Of a DNA stretch of 64,000 nucleotides, positions 1 through 9,286 are shown in pieces. Where the stretch lies: assembly GCF_003014655.1 (NCBI RefSeq), contig NZ_PYAT01000004.1:124001-188000 (forward strand), written 5' to 3'. The stretch's first letter is position 1; every line of letters starts with the position of its first letter. The notes beneath the pieces were generated by a model. It searched no databases. It had not been told where the DNA came from and saw only the letters and a program-made list of their open reading frames with translations. The position numbers and the translations under genes were made by a program. The stretch is from Planomicrobium soli. Its GTDB lineage: Bacteria > Bacillota > Bacilli > Bacillales_A > Planococcaceae.

Positions 1-3000
1 TAAAGCTATCTACAAGGCCACTGAATACAAACGGCCCGAAGTGGAGCCTGAAATGATCCACTCCAAGGAACTTGTCCAAGCTCAAAGAGTTTGGAATGAT
101 TATGATGTGCGGGGCGAAGGGACGGTTGTCGGCATCATCGATACCGGAATCGATCCGACACATAAAGACATGATTCTGAGCGATAGCACGACACCGGAAC
201 TGACCCAAGCGGAAGTGGAAGGTCTTTTAGCCGATAATACACTCACAAACGGCAAGTTTTTTACAGAAAAAGTGCCATTTGGCTATAACTACATGGATGG
301 CAATAATGAAATCCGTGACAGCGGACAAGGCGCAACGATGCATGGCATGCACGTCGCTGGAACTGTCGGTGCGAACGGCAACGAAGAAACTGGCGGCGTC
401 AAAGGTGTAGCGCCTGAAACACAGTTGCTGGCCCTGAAAGTTTTCTCTGACGATCCACTATACAATTCCACATACGGTGACATTTACATCAAAGCGGTCG
501 ATGATGCCATCAAACTTGGAGCAGACGTCGTCAATATGTCGATTGGTGCGACAGCCGGCTTTGTTGATTCATCAGACCCAGAGCAGCAGGCAGTCGAACG
601 CGCAACGGACAATGGCATACTTGTTTCCGTCTCTGCCGGGAACTCGAATATGTTCGGTGCAGGCTTTGCACCGCCGCTCGCTGCCAACCAGGATTACGGA
701 TTGACCGGTTCACCGAGCGTTTCCTACGATTCATTCGGTGTGGCTTCGTTTGAAAACAGCCGGATTACCGCAAAAAGCTTCGCGAAAACCATAAACGGGG
801 GGGATGCGGGGCGCAGCATTTATTTTCTGGCTAACGATGTTGATCCTGAAGGGCTTCCGCAAGACTCTTACCCGGTTTTGGATGCAGGACTCGGCAAAAC
901 CGAGGAATTCCAAGGCAAGGATTTTGTTAATAAATTCGCGCTGATCTCTCGCGGCGAGATTACATTCGCACAAAAAGCATTGAATGCGCAAGCGGCCGGT
1001 GCAATCGGCGTCATCATCTACAATAACGTGCCAGGGGTAATCGGTATGGCTGGCGATCCGGCAATCCGGATTCCATTTCTGTCAATTTTGCAGAACGATG
1101 GATTGGAAATGAAAGCAGCGCTGACTGCCGGAAGCGAAGTGGCAGTTGCGTTTGATGGCGAGTATTTGGATGTGCCGAGCCCGACAGCCGGCAAGATGAG
1201 CGATTTCACATCCTGGGGGCCGACACCGAATCTGGACTTTAAGCCGGAAATCACCGCTCCAGGCGGCAACATTTTCTCGACGCTGAATGATAACCGGTAC
1301 GGGCTCATGAGCGGAACGTCGATGGCGGCTCCGCATGTTTCCGGAGGCGCGGCGCTGCTATTCCAGCGTTTGCAGGATGAACTGAAGACGGATGGAGTAG
1401 AGCGCGTGCAATACGCAAAAAATCTGATGATGAACACAGCAAATCCAATTGAATTTGCAGAAGGCCAATTGGTATCGCCAAGGCGCCAAGGAGCAGGCCT
1501 CATGCAGTTGCACGATGCATTAGAAGCTAAAGCCATGGTTAGCGACAAAGCAACCGGCGAAGCGAAAGTGGCGTTAAAAGAAATTGCCGATAACCGGTTG
1601 TCATTTACACTGGTCGCTAAAAATTTCTCGGCTGACGCGGCCACCTATAACGTTGCACTTAATGTCCAAGTAGATAAAACGATGAACGGAGGCGGCACCC
1701 GTTTTGTTACCAACCCGAACACTCTTGGTTCGGATAATATCACCGGGGCAGTATCCATAACAGCACCGCAAGCGGTGTCCATTCCGGCAAACGGTGAAGT
1801 GGAAATTCCGGTTTCCATCGATTTGTCCGCTGTCAGTGACCAGCTGAAAACGGTCTTTACAAACGGCTTTTTCGTGGACGGCTTTGTCACATTGACCGAT
1901 GCGAATGAAGAAGTGACCGGAAACCCGGCCCTTGTCGTCCCGTATTTCGGTTTTAACGGAAATTGGAACGCTGCCGATATTTTTGACGAATTCGCCTGGG
2001 ATCCTATGTCTTATTACAGAACCACGGTGCTTGTTAACAACCAGGGAGCCATCATGAAAGGCGGAACGCATGAAGCGAATTTCGTGCCGGAAAAATTTGC
2101 ATTCTCGCCGAACGGTGACGGGTTATGGGATGAGATTTATCCGTATTTCTCGCTTCTCCGGAACGCAAAAGAGCTGGAAGTGAACGTTCTGGATGCGGAA
2201 GGCAAAAAGCTGCGGACGATCCGGTCCGATAAGAAATTGATGAAAAACTACAGTCCGCTCGCGCCGTTCGTTGCCAATACGGCCTATGGCTGGAATGGCC
2301 AAGTGCTTGGCAAAAGAGTAGAGGACGGAAATTATCAGATCCAATTGCGTGCGGTCATTGACTACGAGGATGCCGAGTGGCAATCGGTTGAATTTCCGGT
2401 CATCGTAGATACAGTAGCGCCGCAAGCGCAAGCGGCAGTCAATCGGGATACAAACACTGTAGAAGTTGCAAGTTTTACAGATACGGAAGAAGGGTCAGGC
2501 CCGGACCGCTGGGAAGTGTTCTTGAATGGCACGGAATTGACGGAAGATCCGAATACCGCAACCGACGAGTCGTTGGCACCGGCAACCCGAAACTTCAAGC
2601 TGCCAGCGCCACTGAAAGCAGGCGATGACCTTATCGCAGTCTTCTACGATGTCGCCGGCAACCGCCAAATAGTCAAACTTGCGGAACCGCCAGCAACAAC
2701 TGCGGCAACCCAACCGACAATTTATATTGACTCACCGGCGATGCTCTCGATCCACAACACGGAAAAAATCATTGTGGCTGGGCGGGTGGAACATAAAACG
2801 ACAGTGGCCTCGGTCACAGTAAACGGCGAACCCGCACTGCAGTTTGACGGCCGGAACTTTAACCACACCTTGACGCTAGAAGACGGCTTCCGGGAAATCG
2901 ATGTAGCTGCGGTCGACGAAAGCGGCAATGACCTGCAGATTCGCCGGCGCATTTTTGTCGATACCACACCAGCCGAGCTGACGCTGGTCAACGTGCCAAA

Positions 3001-3259
3001 AAGCATTCCAAAAGATCAAAATGAAGCGGAAATTACGTTCAACGTCAAAGACAATTTTGATGAAATCCGGGTATACGTCTATGACAGCGAGATTTATGCC
3101 CACAGTATTTCTACACCATATGAAGTGAAAAATTTCAACGAAACCGTAACAGCCAAAATTCCGGTAAAGGAAGAAGGAGTAAACCAATACAAACTGATCG
3201 CAATGGATTTGGCTGGCAATCCGACCGAAGTGGAGTTTTCGATTACGAAGGAAGAATAG
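1..3259 (+). CDS. Secreted S8 (subtilisin-like) serine peptidase, 5' partial
   Basis: The reading frame is open from base 2, so the true start, signal peptide and most of the propeptide lie left of the window. Numbered from the GTG at 41, the catalytic Asp34 (IIDTGID), His101 (HGMHVAG) and Ser427 (SGTSMAAPHVSGG) are all present, so the enzyme should be active. A PA-type insert lies at about residues 250-380, an Fn3-like region at about 500-640, and several beta-sandwich Ig-like domains fill the C-terminus (DAEGKKLRT, VDESGNDL). This order is typical of large Vpr, lactocepin or C5a-peptidase-type subtilases that degrade proteins outside the cell. No LPXTG anchor is visible at the end. A terminator hairpin follows, so it ends its transcription unit. 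Family assignment is firm; the substrate is unknown. Confidence 0.93.
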   Translation, partial: KAIYKATEYKRPEVEPEMIHSKELVQAQRVWNDYDVRGEGTVVGIIDTGIDPTHKDMILSDSTTPELTQAEVEGLLADNTLTNGKFFTEKVPFGYNYMDGNNEIRDSGQGATMHGMHVAGTVGANGNEETGGVKGVAPETQLLALKVFSDDPLYNSTYGDIYIKAVDDAIKLGADVVNMSIGATAGFVDSSDPEQQAVERATDNGILVSVSAGNSNMFGAGFAPPLAANQDYGLTGSPSVSYDSFGVASFENSRITAKSFAKTINGGDAGRSIYFLANDVDPEGLPQDSYPVLDAGLGKTEEFQGKDFVNKFALISRGEITFAQKALNAQAAGAIGVIIYNNVPGVIGMAGDPAIRIPFLSILQNDGLEMKAALTAGSEVAVAFDGEYLDVPSPTAGKMSDFTSWGPTPNLDFKPEITAPGGNIFSTLNDNRYGLMSGTSMAAPHVSGGAALLFQRLQDELKTDGVERVQYAKNLMMNTANPIEFAEGQLVSPRRQGAGLMQLHDALEAKAMVSDKATGEAKVALKEIADNRLSFTLVAKNFSADAATYNVALNVQVDKTMNGGGTRFVTNPNTLGSDNITGAVSITAPQAVSIPANGEVEIPVSIDLSAVSDQLKTVFTNGFFVDGFVTLTDANEEVTGNPALVVPYFGFNGNWNAADIFDEFAWDPMSYYRTTVLVNNQGAIMKGGTHEANFVPEKFAFSPNGDGLWDEIYPYFSLLRNAKELEVNVLDAEGKKLRTIRSDKKLMKNYSPLAPFVANTAYGWNGQVLGKRVEDGNYQIQLRAVIDYEDAEWQSVEFPVIVDTVAPQAQAAVNRDTNTVEVASFTDTEEGSGPDRWEVFLNGTELTEDPNTATDESLAPATRNFKLPAPLKAGDDLIAVFYDVAGNRQIVKLAEPPATTAATQPTIYIDSPAMLSIHNTEKIIVAGRVEHKTTVASVTVNGEPALQFDGRNFNHTLTLEDGFREIDVAAVDESGNDLQIRRRIFVDTTPAELTLVNVPKSIPKDQNEAEITFNVKDNFDEIRVYVYDSEIYAHSISTPYEVKNFNETVTAKIPVKEEGVNQYKLIAMDLAGNPTEVEFSITKEE

Positions 3260-3332
3260 AAACTTAAACATCATAAACATTCAAAAAAGAATTCCCCGAT
3301 CAATTGATTTAAAATAAAACTTATCTTGCCTC

Positions 3333-3373
3333 AAAGGCATGTGTCCGGTATTCTACTCGGCACGTGCCTTTTT
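3333..3373 (+). terminator. Rho-independent terminator
   Basis: An 11-bp stem (AAAGGCATGTG with CACGTGCCTTT, one G-U pair) around a 17-nt loop is followed by a T run, just after the first protease gene. Confidence 0.75.
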
Positions 3374-3668
3374 ATATTCATCTATAACCAGCCAATCTTC
3401 AGTAGAGGTTGGGATTCTTGGATACCAATACCTTTAATGTTTTTGCAGTGAGTAGTAAAACTTGAAATCGTTTTCTTGCCCATTCGGAAGCTTCTATGTA
3501 CGGGTAGGGTTTTAGAAGAGAAGGCTGCCGCCTTATAAGATTGACATTTAAAAACTTTTATACAATAATGAATTTTTGGGTTTAATGAAAAGATGAATAT
3601 GAATGAGTAACGACTTATCATTGTTGCTGTCGAGTTTTTATTCTAACGGGAGAAAGAAGGTTTACTAA
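3374..3668 (+). other. Noncoding gap upstream of the acyltransferase
   Basis: No convincing gene or conserved element is seen here. The end of the gap holds a purine-rich ribosome binding site (GGGAGAAAGAAGG, ending at 3660) that selects the TTG at 3669. Confidence 0.4.
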
Positions 3669-4697
3669 TTGAATCGCTTTTTGTTTCTGGATTGGTTAAG
3701 AATTTTAGCAACACTTGCTGTTGTAACACTTCACAGCTCCACTAGTTTTGTTTTAACTAATTTTCATGAAGATTCATTTTCATGGCTGGTCGGGAATTTC
3801 TATGAGTCTATAACCCGTTGGTGTGTTCCGGTATTTGTAATGATAAGCGGAGCATTATTATTGAACGATGTTAAAACCAATACATATAAATCTTTTTTAT
3901 CTAAGCGCCTTAGTAAAGTTTTAGTGCCTTTACTTGGATGGAGCATCATTTATTATGGTTATTTTGTTTTTCAAGGACGTTATAGTTTTTCTTTATTGGA
4001 GTTTGCACAAAATTTTTCTACAAACAAGATCTCCAATCATTTTTGGTTTATTTATATGCTGCTTGGTCTTTATTTGATCACTCCTCTTCTGAAAATTCTT
4101 GTCCAAAACGCAACTAAGAGAGACATCAAATATTTCTTACTGCTCTGGTTTTATGCTTCCATAATGGTTCGCTTATTGAATTTCTATTTTGGCTTTTCAT
4201 TCAATGTTGAGCTTTATTTTGCTACAAGTTTTATTGGCTATTATTTACTTGGGTATTATTTAATGAAATACGAAATAAGCTTGAATTGGCGAAAAGCAAT
4301 GTATATTAGTGGACTTATAGGAGTTCTTGCGACGTTCTTTTTAACTTATTCTTTGACTATTGAAGCAGATGGAAAGTTTAAAGCCTTTTGGTATGATTAC
4401 CATTCGATAACTGTATTAGCAGCAAGCGTAGGGTTGTTTGTATTTATGAAATATAGTGCTGCTAATTCTATTGCACCTTCTCAATTTTTAGCTAAATTAA
4501 TTAATGAAACCAGCTTTGGGATTTATTTAGCTCATATTCTTGTAATGAAGATTCTTGCTACTTATCTGCCTTTTCTATGGCTAGATATGAACACTTTTAT
4601 AGAAATACCTTATAAAGTTCTTCTCACCGTATTTGTTAGCATACTGTTAGTGAAACTCATGAAAAAAGTGGTTTTATTAAGAAAACTGGTGCCGTAA
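3669..4697 (+). CDS. Acyltransferase 3 family membrane protein
   Basis: This is a 342-residue polytopic membrane protein beginning FLFLDWLRILATLAVVTLH, which matches the first helix and conserved His of acyltransferase-3 (WecH/OatA-type) proteins. A second conserved block, RWCVPVFVMISGALLL, follows. About ten hydrophobic segments span the sequence and there is no soluble SGNH domain, so it resembles the short COG3274 type. Such proteins move acetyl or other acyl groups to cell-envelope glycans; the acceptor here is not known. The TTG start was chosen because GGGAGAAAGAAGG sits 8 nt upstream and the first helix starts at residue 4. It is clearly more AT-rich than the protease before it. A paralogue lies at 36721-37740. 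Confidence 0.85.
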   Translation: MNRFLFLDWLRILATLAVVTLHSSTSFVLTNFHEDSFSWLVGNFYESITRWCVPVFVMISGALLLNDVKTNTYKSFLSKRLSKVLVPLLGWSIIYYGYFVFQGRYSFSLLEFAQNFSTNKISNHFWFIYMLLGLYLITPLLKILVQNATKRDIKYFLLLWFYASIMVRLLNFYFGFSFNVELYFATSFIGYYLLGYYLMKYEISLNWRKAMYISGLIGVLATFFLTYSLTIEADGKFKAFWYDYHSITVLAASVGLFVFMKYSAANSIAPSQFLAKLINETSFGIYLAHILVMKILATYLPFLWLDMNTFIEIPYKVLLTVFVSILLVKLMKKVVLLRKLVP

Positions 4698-4782
4698 GCT
4701 GTGGAAATAACTATAAGTAAATGATGTTACCGAAATAACATTCGTACGACAGGAAAAATAATGTAAAAAGATTTTCTTAACA

Positions 4783-4813
4783 AAAAGGCATCCAATATTG
4801 GATGCTTTTTTTG
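4783..4813 (+). terminator. Rho-independent terminator
   Basis: A perfect 8-bp stem (GCATCCAA with TTGGATGC) is flanked by an A run and a T run after the acyltransferase gene. Confidence 0.85.
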
Positions 4814-4983
4814 TTGTTTAAAAAGATGGATGACGCTTAGGTAATTCAACATTTAAGGCAAGAAAAAAAACAAATAAATTGAATTTATGTAACGAAAATT
4901 ACGTATTCACACTAGGAGCTATTCCGCAGGGAAAATAAAATTTCCTCTTTAGCCTTGAATAAACATATGATACGATTAGAATA

Positions 4984-5037
4984 ATTAGTCTTAATTTAGT
5001 GTAAAAATTTTACTTAAATTTAATTAATAAGACTAAT
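4984..5037 (+). promoter_or_regulatory. Nested inverted repeats in the leader of the amidase gene
   Basis: ATTAGTCTTA (4984-4993) is mirrored exactly by TAAGACTAAT (5028-5037). The space between holds a second perfect dyad, GTAAAAATTTTAC (5001-5013). The structure ends 14 nt before the ribosome binding site GGAGG of the amidase gene. It could be an operator, a 5'-UTR hairpin or a cruciform. It is not a terminator because no T run follows. Confidence 0.5.
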
Positions 5038-5061
5038 AATATAAAAAAGACGGAGGATTTA

Positions 5062-7458
5062 ATGACAGCTTATATTAAAGTGAATGTACATTTGTTAATT
5101 GTGCTCCTGGTGTTGCAACTATTGCCAAACCAAGCTTTGGCAACTGAATCAGAAGAACTTCTGGAAACTACATACCCTGAAGTAAGTCTCTCTTCATCAA
5201 AAACCAATGAAATTGAACTCTTTGAGGACGAATCGGCAGAAACAGTTTCAACTACTATTCCAAATGAAACTTCAGTTGAACTCATCGAAGAGAAAGAGCT
5301 TGTTTCCCTGATTCGATACATCCAAATAACCCCCGATGAAGAACCTCTTGTATGGACTGGTTTTGTCCGGACTTCGACTATAGTACATAGTGATACAGAT
5401 AAAGAATCAGAAAATGCACTGATTTCAGAAGAAGCTGCAGAAACAGAGGATCATATAGACATACCTGAAGAAGAATCTTCGGTAACTGGGCCCGTTGAAA
5501 GTGCGGATAATACAGATTCAAGTATCGTCGAATCTGAAGAAAGCAAAAAAGCGATTTTGACTCAAGAAATCGCAACTCCTGAAATGATTGAAGATTCTTT
5601 GACACAAGAATTGTCTCAAGAAAATACTGCTTTAGAACAAAAGGCGGCAGAAATTATTGAAGTACCAGAAGAAGCGCAAGATTCGGCAGAACCCTTAAAA
5701 ACCGAAGAAGCCGAAGAACCAAAGGCGGCTCAGGAAGAAACTGAAGCACTTAAGGCAGATGAGAAGTTAGAAACTGAAAAAGTTCAAGAGGCACAGACGG
5801 TAAGCAAGCAAGCCTTTTCACTATTTTCAACCGCAACTGCTGTTAATCAGACCTTACAAGGAATTGGCCTTAATCAGACTACGAACGTTTACAAAGAGAA
5901 CAGCAAAAGTTCTTCTGTGCTGAAGACCTATAAGCAAGGACAAATTATGAAATTCCAGCAATACAACAGTGAATGGTATAGCGCTACCGTTTATATTGCA
6001 GGAAAAGCTCAAAAAGGTTTCATTAATAAAGATGATATTGACTTGCTTAAGCCGGAGCAAAGGATCAATGGCTTCGCAGTAGTTGATCTCGTGCAAGTTC
6101 ATGAAACCCCCTCATCAGCAGCGAAAGTTCTAAAAACATATAAGTTTGGCCAAGCGATGGTTTACAGGACTTTCTCTTCCAACTGGCATAAGGTGACGAT
6201 CATTCTGAATGGTGCAGCACAAACAGGATATATCAAGGCGGCAAATGTAAATACAAAAAAGCTTGAAGACCCTCCGGCTTCAAAAGCAAATGTAGTTTCC
6301 CTGAAAGGGATAGCGGCCGCGCCCACTGTATCGGTTTACAATGCCACATCCCAAAATGCTTCAAAGTTAAAATCCTATAAAATGGGACATATACTGACTT
6401 TTACGCTACACAATGATCAATGGTATAAAGCGACAGTATATGTAAGCAGCAAAGCGCAGACAGGCTATATTAACAAAAAAGATGTTGAGCTGATTACAAC
6501 AAATCCTCAAAAAATTGAAGGTATAGGCCTTAACAACCTGACCAATATTTATTCCAAAGCAGCAACCGAAGCTTCAATTTTGAAATCGTATAGTCTTGGT
6601 ACAAAGCTTGTCTATAAGACATATACAGCAAGCTGGTACGAAGCCACTGTATATGTAAATGGAAAAGCGCAGGTCGGATACATTCATAAAGATGATGTGG
6701 AGGAAATTACCACTAAGCCTGTAAAATTGAATGGGATAGGGATTAAAAGTCCGACAAAGATTTATTCCAGAGCTTCAACAGGATCAACAGTCTTAAGAAC
6801 TTACTTATATGGTTCAAAGTTAATATTTAAAACTTATACAACAAATTGGTATCAGGCTACTTTTTACATCAACGGTACACCACACATTGGTTATATCAAT
6901 AAAGCCGATGTCGCGATGCTTAACGGAAAAGTTGTCTATCTAGATCCTGGCCATGGCGGCAAAGATGGAGGAGCTGCAGCAAATGGCATCGTTGAAAAGG
7001 ATTTAGTATTGGATATCAGTTTGCGTGTAGAACAATTATTGCAAAATGCTGGGTTCACAGTGTTAATGACTCGAAGAACGGATATTTTCCTTGAACTGGC
7101 AGAGCGCACACGGTTAGCGAACGCTTCAAATGCGGATCTATTTGTAAGCATCCACGCCAACGCCTTTAATGGTTCAGCTAAGGGGATCGAAACTTTCTGG
7201 TACGATAAACACGAAGCGGAAGAAAGTAAACGGTTAGCAAACGAGATCCAAAAAAACCTTGTAGAACAAACGGGATTATCTGACCGGCGCGTAGCGCAAG
7301 GAAATTATCATGTAATCCGCGAAACAGAGGCACCTAGTGCTTTAGTAGAGGTTGGCTTTATCGATAATGCAATTGATGCCGCTAAATTAAAATTAGCGGA
7401 ATATAAACAACGTGCAGCAGAAGGGATTTTTGCTGGAATATTAAAATTTTTCACATAG
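5062..7458 (+). CDS. Secreted N-acetylmuramoyl-L-alanine amidase (Amidase_3) with wall-binding repeats
   Basis: This 798-residue enzyme cuts the amide bond between N-acetylmuramic acid and L-Ala in peptidoglycan. A signal peptide (about residues 1-27, ending NQALA) is followed by a long acidic Glu-rich linker (about 28-255). Five SH3/GW-like repeats of about 70-75 residues (GIGLNxxTNVY, ENWY/ASWY-type cores, GYINKxDV ends) start near 262, 334, 414, 484 and 556. The catalytic domain is at about 628-798. Zinc ligands His631 (LDPGHGG), Glu645 (VEKD) and His698 (SIHAN), and catalytic Glu763 (ALVEVGF), are all in place. The start is the ATG with GGAGG 6 nt upstream. The same repeat type recurs in the glucosaminidase at 16666. 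LytC/CwlB-like in catalytic class only. Confidence 0.93.
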   Translation: MTAYIKVNVHLLIVLLVLQLLPNQALATESEELLETTYPEVSLSSSKTNEIELFEDESAETVSTTIPNETSVELIEEKELVSLIRYIQITPDEEPLVWTGFVRTSTIVHSDTDKESENALISEEAAETEDHIDIPEEESSVTGPVESADNTDSSIVESEESKKAILTQEIATPEMIEDSLTQELSQENTALEQKAAEIIEVPEEAQDSAEPLKTEEAEEPKAAQEETEALKADEKLETEKVQEAQTVSKQAFSLFSTATAVNQTLQGIGLNQTTNVYKENSKSSSVLKTYKQGQIMKFQQYNSEWYSATVYIAGKAQKGFINKDDIDLLKPEQRINGFAVVDLVQVHETPSSAAKVLKTYKFGQAMVYRTFSSNWHKVTIILNGAAQTGYIKAANVNTKKLEDPPASKANVVSLKGIAAAPTVSVYNATSQNASKLKSYKMGHILTFTLHNDQWYKATVYVSSKAQTGYINKKDVELITTNPQKIEGIGLNNLTNIYSKAATEASILKSYSLGTKLVYKTYTASWYEATVYVNGKAQVGYIHKDDVEEITTKPVKLNGIGIKSPTKIYSRASTGSTVLRTYLYGSKLIFKTYTTNWYQATFYINGTPHIGYINKADVAMLNGKVVYLDPGHGGKDGGAAANGIVEKDLVLDISLRVEQLLQNAGFTVLMTRRTDIFLELAERTRLANASNADLFVSIHANAFNGSAKGIETFWYDKHEAEESKRLANEIQKNLVEQTGLSDRRVAQGNYHVIRETEAPSALVEVGFIDNAIDAAKLKLAEYKQRAAEGIFAGILKFFT

Positions 7459-7459
7459 G

Positions 7460-7507
7460 AAAAACGTTCTTGGAATTGGATTAATCTAATTCCAGGAACG
7501 TTTTTTT
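7460..7507 (+). terminator. Rho-independent terminator
   Basis: A stem of about 15 bp (AACGTTCTTGGAATT with AATTCCAGGAACGTT, one G-U pair) followed by seven T residues ends the amidase transcript. Confidence 0.9.
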
Positions 7508-7706
7508 GTAAATTTTAATGATTAATTGGTGTGTATTAACTTGAAAATGGGGAATACAGAAATATAATCTGTCCTTTTTTTGGGGTTTTCAATAAAAAGC
7601 AACTTTTAAAATTGAAGTTAGTGGAAATGTAGTTGTTATTAGTAAGACCCCTGTGCTAAAGTATCTGAAGGCTAAAATTAAATAAGACTTATTCGAGGTG
7701 TAGTTA

Positions 7707-9233
7707 GTGGAAAGATTGCAAAAAAATAGAATTAGGAAGAAACACTGGTTGTCCTTTTTTGCCGTATACGTGTTTTTTCTCTTTATCTCCTTCAATACTC
7801 CGTTAACAGGCGATGATTGGACCTGGGGAACAGATATTGGAAAACAACGTTTTATCAATAATTTCAATGATTATAATGGTCGGTATTTAAGCAATATTTT
7901 CGAATTAATACTTGTTCGATTTGATGCAATTCGATATTTGACCATTGCGTTCTTTTCTACACTATTAGTGATTTTAATCGGTAAAATCACTAATCATAAT
8001 GGCAATATTGTTTCGCTATTGTTTTCATTTCTTCTAATTACCCTAATGCCTGTTAAAATATTTGCCCAAACATTAGGTTGGGCAGCTGGGTTCATCAATT
8101 ATGTTCCATCAGTTGCTTTATTGCTTGTTTATCTATACCTTAATAGAAATATCTATGGTGAAGAAGCTCCAGTTTTTTCGAAAAAACTTTGGATTTTAAT
8201 GATTCCATTAGGGCTAAGCACGCAATTGATTGTAGAACATGTAACCATCTTTGCAGTGGTAACGGCTGTGTGGGTCATTATCTACACCTATTTAAAACAT
8301 AAGAAAGTCTATCTGGTACATATCAGTTATATGATTTCAGTGTTACTGGGAAGCATCGTTATGTTCACGAATAGTGCTTATCTGAAAGTATTAACTGGCA
8401 GTGACGCCTATCGAACTGTAGAAAATGAAGCAACTGCCAACATGGGGTTATTTGAAAAAATCTATTATGTTTATTCTGAAAGTATCTACAAGTTTCTTTT
8501 TTTGCAAAACAGTTTTTTAATTATTATTATAAGCCTCTTGCTATTAATTCTAATTCTAAGGTTCAAAACGGAGAAAACTTCCATTAGATATGTGGCGAAA
8601 CCTTTGCTGATATTTGTGAATGCACTTACTATGGCTTACCTGCTTGTAATCACACGATCGCTAAAACCGAATTTTTTAGGTCAGTATACAAATGATTTTG
8701 AAGCTATACTGTCTATACTATTTGTGATTTCAGTTTTCGGAGCTATCGTTTTATTTGTCAAAGACCATTCCTATAAAACTAGGCTCATATATTATTTAGC
8801 GGCTATAGTATTTCTAGTAGCGCCATTTGTTTTTATCACACCGTTTGGTCCAAGATGCGTTTTTGCTTCGTATATATTCATGATATTGCTAAGTCTGGAA
8901 TTGCTTGCTTACTTGTTGCAAGAAAAACAAGTTATTTCATCTTACGTAAGGTATTCTTTGGTTCCTTTAGTTGCGGTAGCTGTAATTTTTCTGGCATTTG
9001 TTTTTTCGATGAACGGTATTACTAGTAGAGAACGGTTGGTGAATTTACAAGAAAAAGTAGCCGAAGGGGAACAAAAAATAGATTTAGTGGAATTGCCTTT
9101 CCCGCAATTTCATTGGATGCCATCACCGAAACCAAAGATGTATCATACTAAAACATTTAAAATGTTCTATGACATTCCAAAAGAAACAGAGCTGAACATT
9201 ATTCCATTTGAGAAGTGGGATAAAAAAGAATGA
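7707..9233 (+). CDS. Polytopic membrane protein, DUF6056/GT-C-like
   Basis: This is a 508-residue protein with about 11-12 hydrophobic segments. Near the N-terminus it has an extracytoplasmic loop PLTGDDWTWG and then NDYNGRYLSN; an acidic pair in the first loop and this layout are typical of DUF6056 and GT-C glycosyltransferases that use polyprenyl-phosphate sugars. The GTG start is supported by GAGGTG 6 nt upstream. The next gene is a CsbB/GtrB-like polyprenyl-phosphate glycosyltransferase, so the pair probably adds a sugar to an envelope polymer such as teichoic acid outside the membrane, as CsbB and YfhO do in Bacillus. That role is inferred from context. Confidence 0.7.
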   Translation: MERLQKNRIRKKHWLSFFAVYVFFLFISFNTPLTGDDWTWGTDIGKQRFINNFNDYNGRYLSNIFELILVRFDAIRYLTIAFFSTLLVILIGKITNHNGNIVSLLFSFLLITLMPVKIFAQTLGWAAGFINYVPSVALLLVYLYLNRNIYGEEAPVFSKKLWILMIPLGLSTQLIVEHVTIFAVVTAVWVIIYTYLKHKKVYLVHISYMISVLLGSIVMFTNSAYLKVLTGSDAYRTVENEATANMGLFEKIYYVYSESIYKFLFLQNSFLIIIISLLLLILILRFKTEKTSIRYVAKPLLIFVNALTMAYLLVITRSLKPNFLGQYTNDFEAILSILFVISVFGAIVLFVKDHSYKTRLIYYLAAIVFLVAPFVFITPFGPRCVFASYIFMILLSLELLAYLLQEKQVISSYVRYSLVPLVAVAVIFLAFVFSMNGITSRERLVNLQEKVAEGEQKIDLVELPFPQFHWMPSPKPKMYHTKTFKMFYDIPKETELNIIPFEKWDKKE

Positions 9234-9286
9234 AGCTAAAGCTTTATAGAATAGTAAATTAGGAAATTCAATAATGGAGATGCGAA

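Noticed and set aside
1018..1644. Long minus-strand frames opposite the S8 protease genes
   Set aside because: They are antisense shadows of GC-balanced coding sequence without start signals or recognisable products.
3382..3621. Minus-strand open frame of 79 codons after the first terminator
   Set aside because: It has no ribosome binding site, no recognisable family and a random-looking composition.
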